A stretch of DNA of 64,000 nucleotides from Blasia pusilla (Eukaryota > Marchantiophyta > Marchantiopsida > Blasiales): assembly GCA_050084515.1 (NCBI GenBank), contig CM114273.1, positions 23,374,001 through 23,438,000 on the forward strand. The letters run 5' to 3'. Of the stretch, positions 31,950 to 42,079 are shown piece after piece. A model generated the notes under the pieces. The model saw only the letters and a list, made by a program, of their open reading frames with translations. It was not told where the DNA came from and did no database searches. Numbering within the stretch: position 1 is the first letter of the stretch; every line of letters starts with the position of its first letter. The translations under genes and the position numbers were made by a program.

Positions 31950-32960
31950 CCAAACCCACTCTCCTAATGAGAGACTTGGGTTACACACACAAGGCAAGGA
32001 GGACCATAGCTCCGCCCCCTCATACCAAGAGGTTCAACAAAGAGAGAATGAGCTCTCAAGCTCTCTCTCTTAGAGGTATGTCCCCTTCCTCCTCCCAAGC
32101 CCTCTCCACCGTAACCTATGCTTGCGGGTCACCTCCTTGGCTCTTGACTTGCTATAGCGTGTCAAAGGCCACTTCCCAAAGTGGATAGTCAACTATACCA
32201 AAAACTAGAACTTACCCGAAATAGTAAGCTCCTCAATATGGCTCCAAATGAGCCGAAACGAAGGGGAAACCTGCTCTCTCAAGTTTCCCGTGCTCTCAGC
32301 AGATCATCCTTAACCTCTTAAGGATGACCTCCAGTATCTCGAAAGGTGCTCTACTAGATCTCGTCGATCTATCCTAAGAGACGTGACAATCGTCGGCGCA
32401 TACACATTGCTACACAATATTCATCGCTGTCACTGAACATACACACAAACATACATGATCCCATGCTTACTCATGGAATCCATACAACGAAACGAGAAGT
32501 ACCAAAATATCTCCAATTGCCCTCCTAGTTGGTGGTTAGGTCCCTCTAACTCTAGATAGCCATCTATCCCTACCTACCATGACATACATCTCGCGGACTC
32601 TAAGAGCAAAAAGGCCGGGTGCTCATACAGCCCCATTGTTAGTCGCCTTCTTATCATCAATGTCACATACACAAGTCAAAATCTAGAACTGCCTACTCTG
32701 TGTACATCTAGGATACATCCATCGTCCCTAAAGAAACCTAGTGAGAGGTGGCGTCAAACATGTCGGATGCCATCCTCTTGAACATCCATCACGGATTAGG
32801 ATCCTCCCAAACTCACAACACATGTGTTCCCTCCTACCGGAACCGTCTGGCTCACTATAGGATCCAATCCCGCTCTCTAGTAGCCATTGTGCTCGCGAGG
32901 CTGCTAGTACATAGGTACTCCAAGACTACTCTATCCTCATGAATATCTTAGCTACCTGTT
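31950..32960. other. No gene recognised; contains direct repeat copy 2
   Basis: The second copy of the 31745 repeat occupies 32395-32518. The rest is C/T-rich DNA, possibly the degraded downstream part of the minus-strand gypsy fragment at 32967-33227. Confidence 0.35.
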
Positions 32961-32966
32961 GTCTCC

Positions 32967-33227
32967 TCACCGGCCTCTGGATCTAAGGACTCTCCATGCC
33001 ATCAGACCTCGCCATTGAAGTATCATCAATCTGGCTCTCCATAGCCAACAAGCCCAAATAGGCTGAGTCAGCCATCTTGGCACCAACTCCTTATCACTCT
33101 CTCCATGCCAACAAGCTCCAATCACATCTCGCAGACTTGGGCATGGATTACGGCTCAAACCATCTACATCATGGTTGAGCGTTCCAGGTCTATGCATTAC
33201 CTGAAAGTTATACTCCTGCAACAACAA
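32967..33227 (-). pseudogene. Ty3/gypsy RNase H fragment, opposite orientation to the next element
   Basis: The minus-strand frame starts MLLQEYNFQVMHRPGTLNHD and reads VDGLSRNPCPS, the end of the gypsy RNase H domain that usually says LQEYDF.V.HRPG...NADGLSR. It is a fragment. It stops exactly where the plus-strand gypsy element begins at about 33230, so the two were brought together by insertion or rearrangement. Confidence 0.85.
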
Positions 33228-33229
33228 AG

Positions 33230-34170
33230 TTGGAGTACATCACGATTTCACAGTTGGAGGATTGGTTTGTGTCCGGCGTGTCGAAAGGCATGGATTGTTA
33301 CTTCCAGAGAGGGCAATTCAACTTGTTGGAAGCAGTGATTGCTTTTTCAGATGCCTATAAGTCTTTGGAAAAATCCTTGAAGAACAAGGAAGCAAAGACA
33401 TTGACATACAAGATCTTCGCAGTCAAGTCCTTTGTCAGAAGACTCTTTATCTTTGGACTCCACCCCCGGGTCTTCGTCAACAAGTTCTAGTGAAGATATG
33501 GAGTACTTTCATCACCGCAAAGGCCGATCTAAGAAGAAAAAAAATACAAAGGCATCCTCCTTATCCAAGGGGAGGAAATCAAATTCAAGATTGAACCACA
33601 CCAATTCTTGCAAATTGCTGAGTCCTACAAGGAAGACGAACAAGGATGGCAAGAAGACCTCTATTGAAGCATTGGCAAAATAATTGGCGGAGCTCAAGGT
33701 ACACTTAGCAGCCCAGCAAGATCCAAGAAGATGACCAAGGGTATTGCGACCCAATTTTTGGTGTACAACTTGCAGAAATCAAGGCAATACGGCTCATGAG
33801 TGTGGAATACCTCATGACTTGCGATGAGTACAGGAAGACTCTAGCAATGAAGAAGGTTGGATCAAAGCAGAGTAGTGGGAGGGTTGTTATGCCATGGAAG
33901 TTGTTCCCCATCTGAATACTAGCATGAGCTGGATTTGGAGGTAGGTATCCTTGAGATTTGGATAGCAAAGGCCATTGCATTAGATTATGAGTCTTGCTCC
34001 ATTTACTCCTCCAATGATGAGGGGGAACTGTTACAATTGTATGGCTCTAGATCATTTAGGCTAACAATTTCCCTAATACGAAAAGACCACTTAGGCCAAA
34101 CCCATTATGTGGCAATTGCAAGAAGGGAGGGCACACTGCAGTAGAATGCCCTGAGCCAATGGTTGCACGA
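33230..34170 (+). pseudogene. Gypsy gag with CCHC zinc knuckle
   Basis: The first frame has SQLEDWFVSGVSKGMDCYFQ and AVIAFSDAYKSLEKSL. A frame change leads to a Ser/Lys-rich part (HHRKGRSKKKKNTKASSLSK). At 34108-34152 CGNCKKGGHTAVECP is a full CCHC knuckle (C-x2-C-x4-H-x4-C). The protein would coat element RNA. Confidence 0.75.
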
Positions 34171-34795
34171 CTTCTGATGAAATACATCCCTACTCTAGCC
34201 CCACAACCAAAGACAAAGAATGAAGTCACAGTGCAGTCGGTGAAAGTCGATCAATATCCCTCTCCAAGGATGAAGAAGATTGTGCAACTTATTGAGGAGG
34301 ACTCCACTATACGAGATCAAAGAGTCTTCAGAGTGGCTTGATGTGGCACTAATGGAGGTATTGGCAATCAAGACTCGCTCTACAACTGAAAATTTTGGGG
34401 AGCTAAAAAAAAGTAAGGTCACATGCCGAGAAAAGGAGGGAAGAAAATTAAGTCCACAAAATTTTAGGGTCGAAGGGAGATGTTGATCTAGCCTTTTACC
34501 GCAACTACCCGAAGTACTTCCACAAAGAGGTGGAGGCAGAGGTACAAGGACAAGTCAACAAAGAGTAGAGAAAGAATCCTTCACCGATGGCAATAAAAAA
34601 AGAAGAGTCTTTGGTAGTTACGACCATGACCCCTCCACTTATTTTGGAGGCAAATGATCCCCTAAGGGATCTGGCTAATGCACCAACCCACATATCCCTG
34701 CTTCAACTCCTCATGGACAACCCGATCTATGCAAAGATTGTGCAAAATGGAAACGGAATCGTCAAAGGGCTAAGAAGTTAGCCCACGTCCTACTA

Positions 34796-35000
34796 GTGGT
34801 CGATCTATTCTGCATAGAGGTAGAGGACTTGGGAGCCCCAGAAGTAGAGGAAGAAATTGATGGGCATACTATCATGAAAGTTCCCATAGATTCACGTCGT
34901 GGAATAAATACAATGATGGAACAAACGGCCCATGCCTTAGGGTACACTAAGTTTGAAGCTACGGACAAGTATCTTCGTGTCGCAAACTAGTCAAGGCGAA
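34796..35000 (+). pseudogene. Gypsy protease-like fragment, active site altered
   Basis: VPIDSRRGINTMMEQTAHAL corresponds to the retropepsin region (usually D-S/T-G followed by a small-residue stretch). Here the glycine of the active-site triad is arginine. The frame ends at TAG soon after. Confidence 0.5.
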
Positions 35001-35341
35001 GACCTATGAGCCAATTAAAGCAAGTACTGACTATGCATCATTGGAGAGGTGCCTTTTTGGTTGGATTACTTAGTGCTTTAACCCCTTAGAACCACAAGCT
35101 ATCCTCTCCTCTCCTTGGTTGTATGGAGCCCAAGTTAATACAGACCGGAAGTGAAGATGTTTCACTTTCCAAGCCGGAGGGTGCTCCTAAGAAGTGCGTA
35201 AAGCTATCTTGGAAATCCTAACTGCCGCAAGGGGAGACTCCCGGTACACAAGAGGGAATACTTACGAGCTACATTCAAGCTAAGGGAAGACGCGGAAGAC
35301 GCAGTGTAGACGAGGATGAGTAGTCATCTCCGAGCAATAGC

Positions 35342-36120
35342 TTGGCCTTAGAAGAAGAGGGATTAGGCGTAAGTACCTATCATTTTATGGAAGGAATGGT
35401 GCCTAAAAAAGAGTATCAGGATGTAGTTATTAAAGGCGAAAAGGCTTTACACCTCGCTAAGGATTTATTTGTTGGACAATTCCACAGTTATAAAGTTTTA
35501 TTTTTGGAGTACTTGGATGTCTTTGCCTTTACCATGGATGAGATGAAAAGCATTTTGGCCAAGTATGATGAACATAGGATATATTGATCTTAGGCCAAGA
35601 TCTATGCCAATAAGAATGCGTCAATATTGGCTTAACCTAAAGTACTCTTTGTTGGTTAAGGAGGAGCTAGATCAGTGGTTGGCAGCTAGAGTAATATATC
35701 CATCCTAACTAGAAACTAGGTATCACCCATTATGATTGTACCTAAGAAGAAATCTGGGAAGGTCAGGGTATGCTAGGACTACTGTAGGTTGAATACTGCT
35801 ACCTTGAAGGATCATCACCCCTTGTCCTTTACGGATACTATCCTAGATAGGGTATCCAACCATGATGGTACCCTTCTAGATGGGTATTTTGGTTATAACC
35901 AAGTATAAATTAGAGAGAAGGACTGCCACTTGACCATGTTCACCATAGAATGGGGGACATTTGCTTATAAAGTAATGTCATTTGGGTTATGCAATGCTCC
36001 TACCACATTTCAAAGAATGATGATCTCAAATTTTCAGGGCTATTTGTGCCATTTTATTGAAATTTTCTTAGATTACTTCTATGTATTCAGCTCGGAAAAA
36101 TATCATCTACCCATGTTATA
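35342..36120 (+). pseudogene. Gypsy reverse transcriptase
   Basis: The part at 35342-35587 (HSYKVLFLEYLDVFAFTMDE) is the segment just before RT. Then come MIVPKKKSGKVRVC, DYCRLNTATLKDHHPLSFTD, LDGYFGYNQV, WGTFAYKVMSFGLCNAPTTF and IEIFLDYFYVFS. The last should contain the catalytic DD pair but reads D-Y (GAT TAC at 36071-36076). Several stops separate the blocks. Confidence 0.85.
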
Positions 36121-36354
36121 GTTAACCCTCGCAAAGTGAAGAGAAGCATAATTATCGCTCCACCTAGGGAAATCTTATAGTGCTATAAGGGTAGGGATCC
36201 TTCCTAGACATGAGCTTAAGCGGTTCAGAATGAGCTCGTTTACGCTCAGATTCAGTCAACTCACTACTTTCACATATATGCTAAAGAAATAGAGGTAGAT
36301 AAAGCCAAAGTAGAGATCATTCTAAAATTGGAAGCCTTGAAAAATATGTGAGGT

Positions 36355-37103
36355 TTGCTTATTATAGGAGGTTTGGGCTATGTTGCTTATTATAGGAGGT
36401 TTATACAAGACTATGCTTTTAAGGCCAAAACTTTAAATCACTTGTTGAAGAAGGCCGTTGAGTGGGTGCGGGATCAAGAGTGTCCTCAATCTTTTGAGGA
36501 TTTGAAGAAGATGCTAATCTCTGCGCCTGTTCTTCATCATCCACATTAGACAAAGACCTTCCATATGCATGTATGTAGATACCTCCTCATTTTCCATCAG
36601 CGTTTTGTTGAGTCAATGGGATGAAGACAAGAAAGATTTTCCTATTTACTATGCACGTAGACAACTCTCGTCAGTTGAATAGAAATACACTACCACAAAA
36701 TAGGAGACCGTAGGAATGGTCTTCGCCTATAAAAAAAATTCAGAAATTACTTGTTGGGATATGACTCTCTATTAAATGTGGATCACTTCGCCTTACCAAG
36801 GCGAATCTCTCAAGTAGAATTGTTTGTTGCTACAAGAGTTCACTTTCGATGTGCTAACCCGTGCTGGACAAATTCACACAAATGCGGATTTACCAAAGAT
36901 GTTAGATGATACCTTCCCGTATGAAGACTTGTTTCAAATTAGAAAAGAGCGACTCTGATGGTCAACCTACACAGACATATTATGATTCTTTATCACAACA
37001 TATGCAGTTACCTGCACCCATGTTAGCGGAGGAAAGAGCGGTGTTCTTGCACAAACTGGCGCCTTATACGATGTACAAGGACGTTCTATTTAAACTTGGG
37101 TAG
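36355..37103 (+). pseudogene. Gypsy RNase H and connection region
   Basis: YVAYYRRFIQDYAFKAKTLN and VEWVRDQECPQSFEDLKKML, then ISAPVLHHP, are the usual RT-RNase H connection. Beyond 36550 the RNase H itself is badly broken. The frame at 36906-37103 (MQLPAPMLAEERAVFLHKLA) leads into integrase. Confidence 0.75.
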
Positions 37104-37978
37104 ACAAAGAGCACCGAAGATATCTAGAACTAGATGAAGTACCCGAGGTGATAGCTGCTATGCATTGTGAAGATGCGGGTGGCCATTAAAGAACATAGTA
37201 AAGAAGATTTTGGCTACAGGTTATTGATGGCCGACCATGTATCGAGATGTGGGGAAGTTTGTACAAAGTTGTGATGCATGTCAATGATTAGGGAGACCTA
37301 CTATCACAACCCGATGGCCTTTAGTTCCTATCCTACCCCTTGCTCCATTTGAGAAATGGGGCATTGACTTTGTAGGACCTATCTCTCCAACTATTTGGCA
37401 AATCCATGTAAGTATATTCTTATTGCAACCGATTACTATACATAGATCAAGGAGGCAATAGCCACCAAGAAAGATGACAGTCTGGTTGTGGCTAAGCTTC
37501 TATATGAAATGATTGTTACAAGATATGGTTGCCCATGAGAACTAGTCAGTGATAGGGGTACATATTTCTTGAATCAGACAATTGAGCATCTTACGGTATA
37601 TTTTCTCATTAACCAAAGGAAGACCATCGCTTCAAATCCTAAGACTAATGGGCTTATAAAGATCTCCAACAGGTTGCTTTGTATAATTTTAAATAGACTA
37701 ATTGTTACCTATTCTTATAATTGGGATATAAAGATCCTTACTGAACCACAAAGGAGGTCAATATCATGCATACACCTTTCTATCTCACCAATCGAATACA
37801 ACCTTTAACGCCGGTCAAATGGAAGATACCCTATCGTATCTTAGCAGAAAATCGAGGGGAGCAAGAAGTGGAGGTGGTCCAATAACAAAGTGAAGAATTA
37901 ACTAACGTAGAGGAAGCTCGCTCTATAAGCTACCTTAGGTTGAAAAATCATATCGACTATATATTGAGTGCTAAATAA
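37090..37978 (+). pseudogene. Gypsy integrase remnant
   Basis: Pieces such as AAMHCEDAGGH (zinc-binding part) and, in changed frames, APFEKWGIDFVGPISP with the first catalytic Asp, and near the end LTPVKWKIPYRILAENR, follow the gypsy integrase order. Stops occur every 20-60 codons. Confidence 0.75.
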
Positions 37979-38225
37979 CTTGTGAAGGTCTATTCAAATC
38001 CATTCCCCATATCTCATTTAAAAAATATATATAAATAGTGCAATCCCACACAAGATCATATGTAAAAATAGGGAGGATCATCGAGAAGCAAGACTCAATT
38101 ATTTGTGTCATAAAAACTTCACCAAAGTGATGTACAATGTACCTCATGAACCAATGTCTATCTACAAATAAGAGTTTGTACCTCAAATTAAGCCTCCACT
38201 TATATTGGCAATGAACCATTGTCAT
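37971..38225 (-). CDS. Unrecognised conserved coding remnant, copy A (LFVDRHWF motif)
   Basis: The minus-strand frame reads LFVDRHWFMRYIVHHFGEVF followed by MILPIFTYDLVWDCT. A second segment at about 62110-62310 (minus) encodes LFVDRHWFFRYLVYHFGEAF followed by MILPIVTYGRTWNCT. Many differences between them are synonymous third-position changes, which implies past selection on a protein. I do not recognise the family. Its high His, Trp, Phe and Tyr content is unusual. It may be part of an undescribed transposon protein. Confidence 0.55.
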   Translation of the reverse strand: MTMVHCQYKWRLNLRYKLLFVDRHWFMRYIVHHFGEVFMTQIIESCFSMILPIFTYDLVWDCTIYIYFLNEIWGMDLNRPSQVI

Positions 38226-38229
38226 GTCA

Positions 38230-38830
38230 GCTTAGACATTGGAAAAATATTTATTACTCAACATTTTTCCAATACTAATTGAATTTCTTCAAATATAAAT
38301 ACTCCATCAACACAATATGTTCAATTACCTTTACAATGGAAAATATTTCAATCATCTAACAATATGGATTGAAATGGTGTTGTTTAAATACTGAATGATA
38401 CCATATGTTATCAACATTTGACCAATATGGATTGGAAAGACAAAAAAATAATATTGGACAAGTCTCTAATGATTCAATATTGGATCATTATCAATTTTTA
38501 AAGTATTGTTACAATATCAATTGAATCAACATTGTTGTCATATAATAGCTAGGTGATTTATATCAATATTAGTTCAATGATGTTTTAATGTAAGATAATT
38601 CAATATTGGTTCTGTAATGGACCAACATACATTGGGATAATGTTGGATCATTCATCGATGATTCAACTTATATTACCTAAATATTTATAAGTTATTGAAT
38701 CAATATGAAATTTACTAGTTTTCCAATAATAGAACAAAATAATCCCAATATTGTACCATTTTCATCTCGACAAACCTCCAACAATGTCATTCTTATATTT
38801 GAAACCCTAGAAACAATGTCATTCCAATAT
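38230..38830. repeat. AT-rich stretch with many CCAATATTG-like words
   Basis: CAATATTG, CCAATATTG and CCAATAT(G/A) occur more than a dozen times in both orientations within 600 bases. The density of short inverted words resembles subterminal regions of some DNA transposons, but no terminal pair was found. No gene is seen. Confidence 0.55.
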
Positions 38831-39029
38831 TGGGAGAATGATCTTAAATGACGACTTGTCGTTTAAGATCCTCAAATCTTTGGTTCAAACGGAAATCTAG
38901 AAAAAAAATGAATTTTAAGATGCGAGAAATAGTGTTGAATGTTGCTCCTAGGAAATCTTGATCATTTATGTGCTATCTCATTATCATTGGCTTTTGGGTA
39001 AGGTATGTGAGCAAGGTTGGACACGGAGA

Positions 39030-39400
39030 AAGTCTATATGCGCGGACATGTCGATGTCCATGGACTTATGTCTATCTTTCAGACGAACATGTATGTGCGG
39101 GCCTGAGTATCCCCAGCCTGCACCCGAGCCCGCCACCTGGACCCAGCCTAACGAAGCCCGCGCATGCCCGCCTTGAGCCTGCGCCCAGCCCGCCACAATC
39201 TCGCCCGCCTTGAGCGTGCGTCTGCCCGCCATGAGCTAGCACGAGCCTGCCCTAGCCCGTCGGGACCCCGCTCATGCCCTTCCCTGGCCCGCCATGCAGG
39301 CTCTGTCAACCCGGGTCTAGGTGGCGGGCTTGTGTGCACGCCGACATATCCGAGGATATGTCCGGTTTTGTGCAACCTTGTGTCCGAGTGATCACTGGAC
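39030..39400. other. GC-rich island with GCCCGCC repeats
   Basis: The stretch is strongly G/C-rich in otherwise AT-rich DNA and repeats GCCCGCC and CGCCTTGAGC words about eight times. It ends with a near palindrome GCCGACATATCC-GA-GGATATGTCCGG (about 39340-39365). The overlapping ORFs on both strands are composition products. Confidence 0.65.
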
Positions 39401-39720
39401 CTTAATGCCTTAGGATGCCACTTAGGCACCACATGCACGAAGTTTCAAGAAAATTCAAATATTTCTTTAATATCTTGAAACACTACGAATTCAAAAATTA
39501 TCCAATTAATATTTAAAGTTTTATATATATAATAATGCATGTAATATATTTCAAAATAAGATTTGTAGTTGAATTGTATTTATAAACCATTACTTGGGAA
39601 ATAAATGTCATAATTTATGTAAAATCGGAAGTCAGATACACTATCCAAAATAAAGCATGCGAGAAATATAAAAGCAATACAAATCATGAATCATTATAAG
39701 CTATATTAACTTATAAAATT
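39400..39720. other. AT-rich spacer, no gene
   Basis: Nothing recognisable. It precedes (on the plus strand) the last exon of the minus-strand remnant. Confidence 0.4.
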
Positions 39721-39726
39721 CTACTC

Positions 39727-40985
39727 TCAACGAACGATATCAAAGTTCTTAATCATATGCAATTGGGTCTCAATTTCTTGCCCAAGCTTTGCCACATTTG
39801 CCCGATGTAGATCCATGCGAGCATTTAGAAAATGCTTATCTTGCATGGCTAATTCCATCTATGGGAAAAAGAAGTCATATGGTTATTAATGCAACTCAAA
39901 AATTATCCAAAAGTAATCTATTTATCTATGATAACAAAATTTATACATCAAGTAATTTCATACATTAATACTTACCACGTGGAAGCAAAATAAAGCATGG
40001 TGAAGGGTGATCTTCAAAACTTCATTGCTTTGAAAGTTCTTGCCTCGCCATATTCGGGCTATGACACGGTAACCTCCAACAAATCCCCATGGATCTTCTC
40101 TACCATCATCTCCTAGTACCATTCTCCACGAGTGCTTATTAGGTCTATCAAGCTCTCGTAATTGTTGACTCCAAGTATCCTCATCCAAAATTTCACGAGG
40201 CTTTGGAAGGCGAAGTTGGTAGTAAAGTTCCTCTCTAATCACCTCCAATTCATTCCAAAGGCATTAGCAAATGTATTTTTTAGTAACTATCATTCAATTA
40301 AATAATGATAAGATTATTTTTAATTGAGCTAAAATAATACTAAAGGTACTCCCGCATCAACTTCAAGTCATTCAAAGGATCCTTGTTTTAAGAAATAAAA
40401 CTAAAATCCATAGTCATAAGTTAAACATCCAAAAAAGGAAACATTATGAGATTTACCCGCACTAGGTCACCACGTTGATCTCAAACCCTCTTAAATGTCA
40501 AGGTCCTCAAGTTAGAATCTAAAGATGATTGCCAAAACTCCATAAAAATATCCATCTCCTTATTATCGTCCATACGAATGTTGAAGGATCCGAGAATGGC
40601 CTCAACAAGAGTAATGTCATCAGGGAACATTGTACAAATATCTTTTGTTTTGATAAATAACATCCATAAAATATCCTTGAGTCGCTTGGACACATGGTCC
40701 CACTTATCAAATATGAAAAAGAAAATTAAATTCATAGCATCCCATATTATATTCACAATGCACATTAGCTATATTGAATTTTTTTATAGTTTCCATATAA
40801 GAAAAATACAATAATGAGAGATTTATTACTCTCATTGTTAGTAACTCAAGTTCTTATCGAAGAAACTTGGGAATCACCTTCTCCTTACTTTTTAATGCCA
40901 AATGTGCAGTTTCCTTGAGAACTTTAATCTCCTCGTGTAATCTCTTATTCTCCTTGACAAGGGACTCATAGTTGCATCTTGTGTG
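39727..40985 (-). pseudogene. Unrecognised multi-exon gene remnant
   Basis: On the minus strand five exon-like pieces follow one another: a coiled coil (CNYESLVKENKRLHEEIKVL, about 40980-40860); 40772-40457 (FDKWDHVSKRLKDILWMLF and DDITLVEAILGSFNIRMDD) with an in-frame TGA near 40480 and a GTAAAT donor; a short DPLNDLKLMREYL piece (about 40380-40340); 40260-39977 (LYYQLRLPKPREILDEDTWS, GGYRVIARIWRGKNFQSNEV) ending CACGTG|GTAAGT; and a last exon 39856-39727 after CCATAG, beginning MELAMQDKHFLNARMDLHRA and ending at TGA. The splices keep frame between the last two. I do not know the family. The stop suggests it no longer works. Confidence 0.5.
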
Positions 40986-40999
40986 TGCATCTCACAGGG

Positions 41000-42045
41000 T
41001 TTTAATTAACATCTAAAAGGAGACCCCAACCTTCAAATAAAAACAAATATAGACTAATAAGAGAAAATAAGAAAGCTTTTAATTTCCTTGACTAATAGGA
41101 GAAAGTGAGAAAGCTTTTAATTTCCTTGGCTAAGAGTGCAATTGCGCAACATAAGATAAGAGCTTGCTAAAGATTTTACTCAGCGTGAATTAACATCACA
41201 CAATGCACAAACTCACTGCACATACGAACAACCCGAAACAGGTCCCATCCATAAACTCAATCAAAATCTCTTGCAGGGTGAAAAGATAGCTTATGGCAGA
41301 GCAAAAAGTGAACTATGAATCGAGACATACTTGATTAATTGGGGGCTTCTGGAAAAATCCTCATACTAAGCCACCCGGACCTGCAAAAAAGACCACCAAG
41401 GAAGTGAGTAGATGCCCGGCTATGCGATCAAAAATCACGTCGCACTGCAAAGAACCTACTTGATTGCATTGCCCTAGATGCTAAGATGATCGGCTCCTTC
41501 ATGGGAGACACATTCACGCATTATTTGGTACCATCTTCTCTTGAAGTAGACACGAATGCCAAGAGGAGGCCGTCAACCGACCCTTACACATGTGAATTCT
41601 GGACCTCCCTTGTCAAGACCCCCCCGCGAGCACGAGTCAAAAACCTCCTTGGCGTTCTTGGAAATGTGCCAAACATGCAAGGCACGCGTCTATCGACCAC
41701 ATGAGAAACATGGTATCATGTGAGATGGAAGAAGGGCACCTCTGTGGATGTGAGCCCAAGATTTTCCACAGAATCCAATTGATGTTCTCCCAATCCGAGG
41801 TCTATGACCTTTTGCTCAATTGTGAAAATATTTTCATCAGGTATGGCAACTCCCGCTTCTCGCTCTTCCTCTTTCACAGTTTCAACGATCAAACTAGGCA
41901 AGCTCGAGCTGTCTACCTCGTTAATTATAACCACCACATCTTTGAGACTAGCCGCCTATTTTTGTTGTTGCTGTTGCTCAATATCCACAACCAGTGATTA
42001 TTTTGTATCATATGTAACCTACTTTCGCCAACCTTTTGGCGTTGA
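41000..42045. other. Decayed sequence, possible further exon of the minus-strand remnant
   Basis: A 73-codon minus-strand frame at 41716-41937 (words VVIINEVDSSSLPSLIVET, VIDLGLGEHQLDSVENLGLT) looks protein-like and lies upstream of the remnant at 39727-40985. Another piece (DACLACLAHFQERQ, about 41690-41640) follows on that strand. A CTTTTAATTTCCTTG phrase is duplicated near 41075 and 41117. Nothing is recognised. Confidence 0.3.
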
Positions 42046-42048
42046 AAT

Positions 42049-42075
42049 CACTAGTAGAAAAAGGGCTATTTTAAA
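42049..42075 (+). mobile_element. CACTA-type terminal sequence
   Basis: CACTAGTAGAAAAAGGGCTA begins at 42049. Many plant CACTA transposons start with CACTAGTAGAAAAA.GGGC. The following 100 bases repeat AGTCACTTGA and AAGTG words, as subterminal regions do. No matching opposite end was found, so it may be a lone end. Confidence 0.5.
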
Positions 42076-42079
42076 CCCA

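Larger units (their letters stand above)
33230..37978 (+). mobile_element. Decayed Ty3/gypsy retrotransposon, gag-pol, no LTRs found
   Basis: Reading rightward: gag (33230-33683), CCHC zinc knuckle (34108-34152), protease-like part (34796-34990), reverse transcriptase (35740-36120), RNase H (36355-36700) and integrase (37090-37960), the gypsy order with integrase last. In-frame stops occur many times and several catalytic residues are changed. No flanking LTR pair was recognised, so the boundaries are approximate. Confidence 0.85.

Noticed and set aside
39148-39438. Overlapping GC-rich ORFs on both strands
   Set aside because: All frames are open because of the GCCCGCC composition; no domain is recognised.
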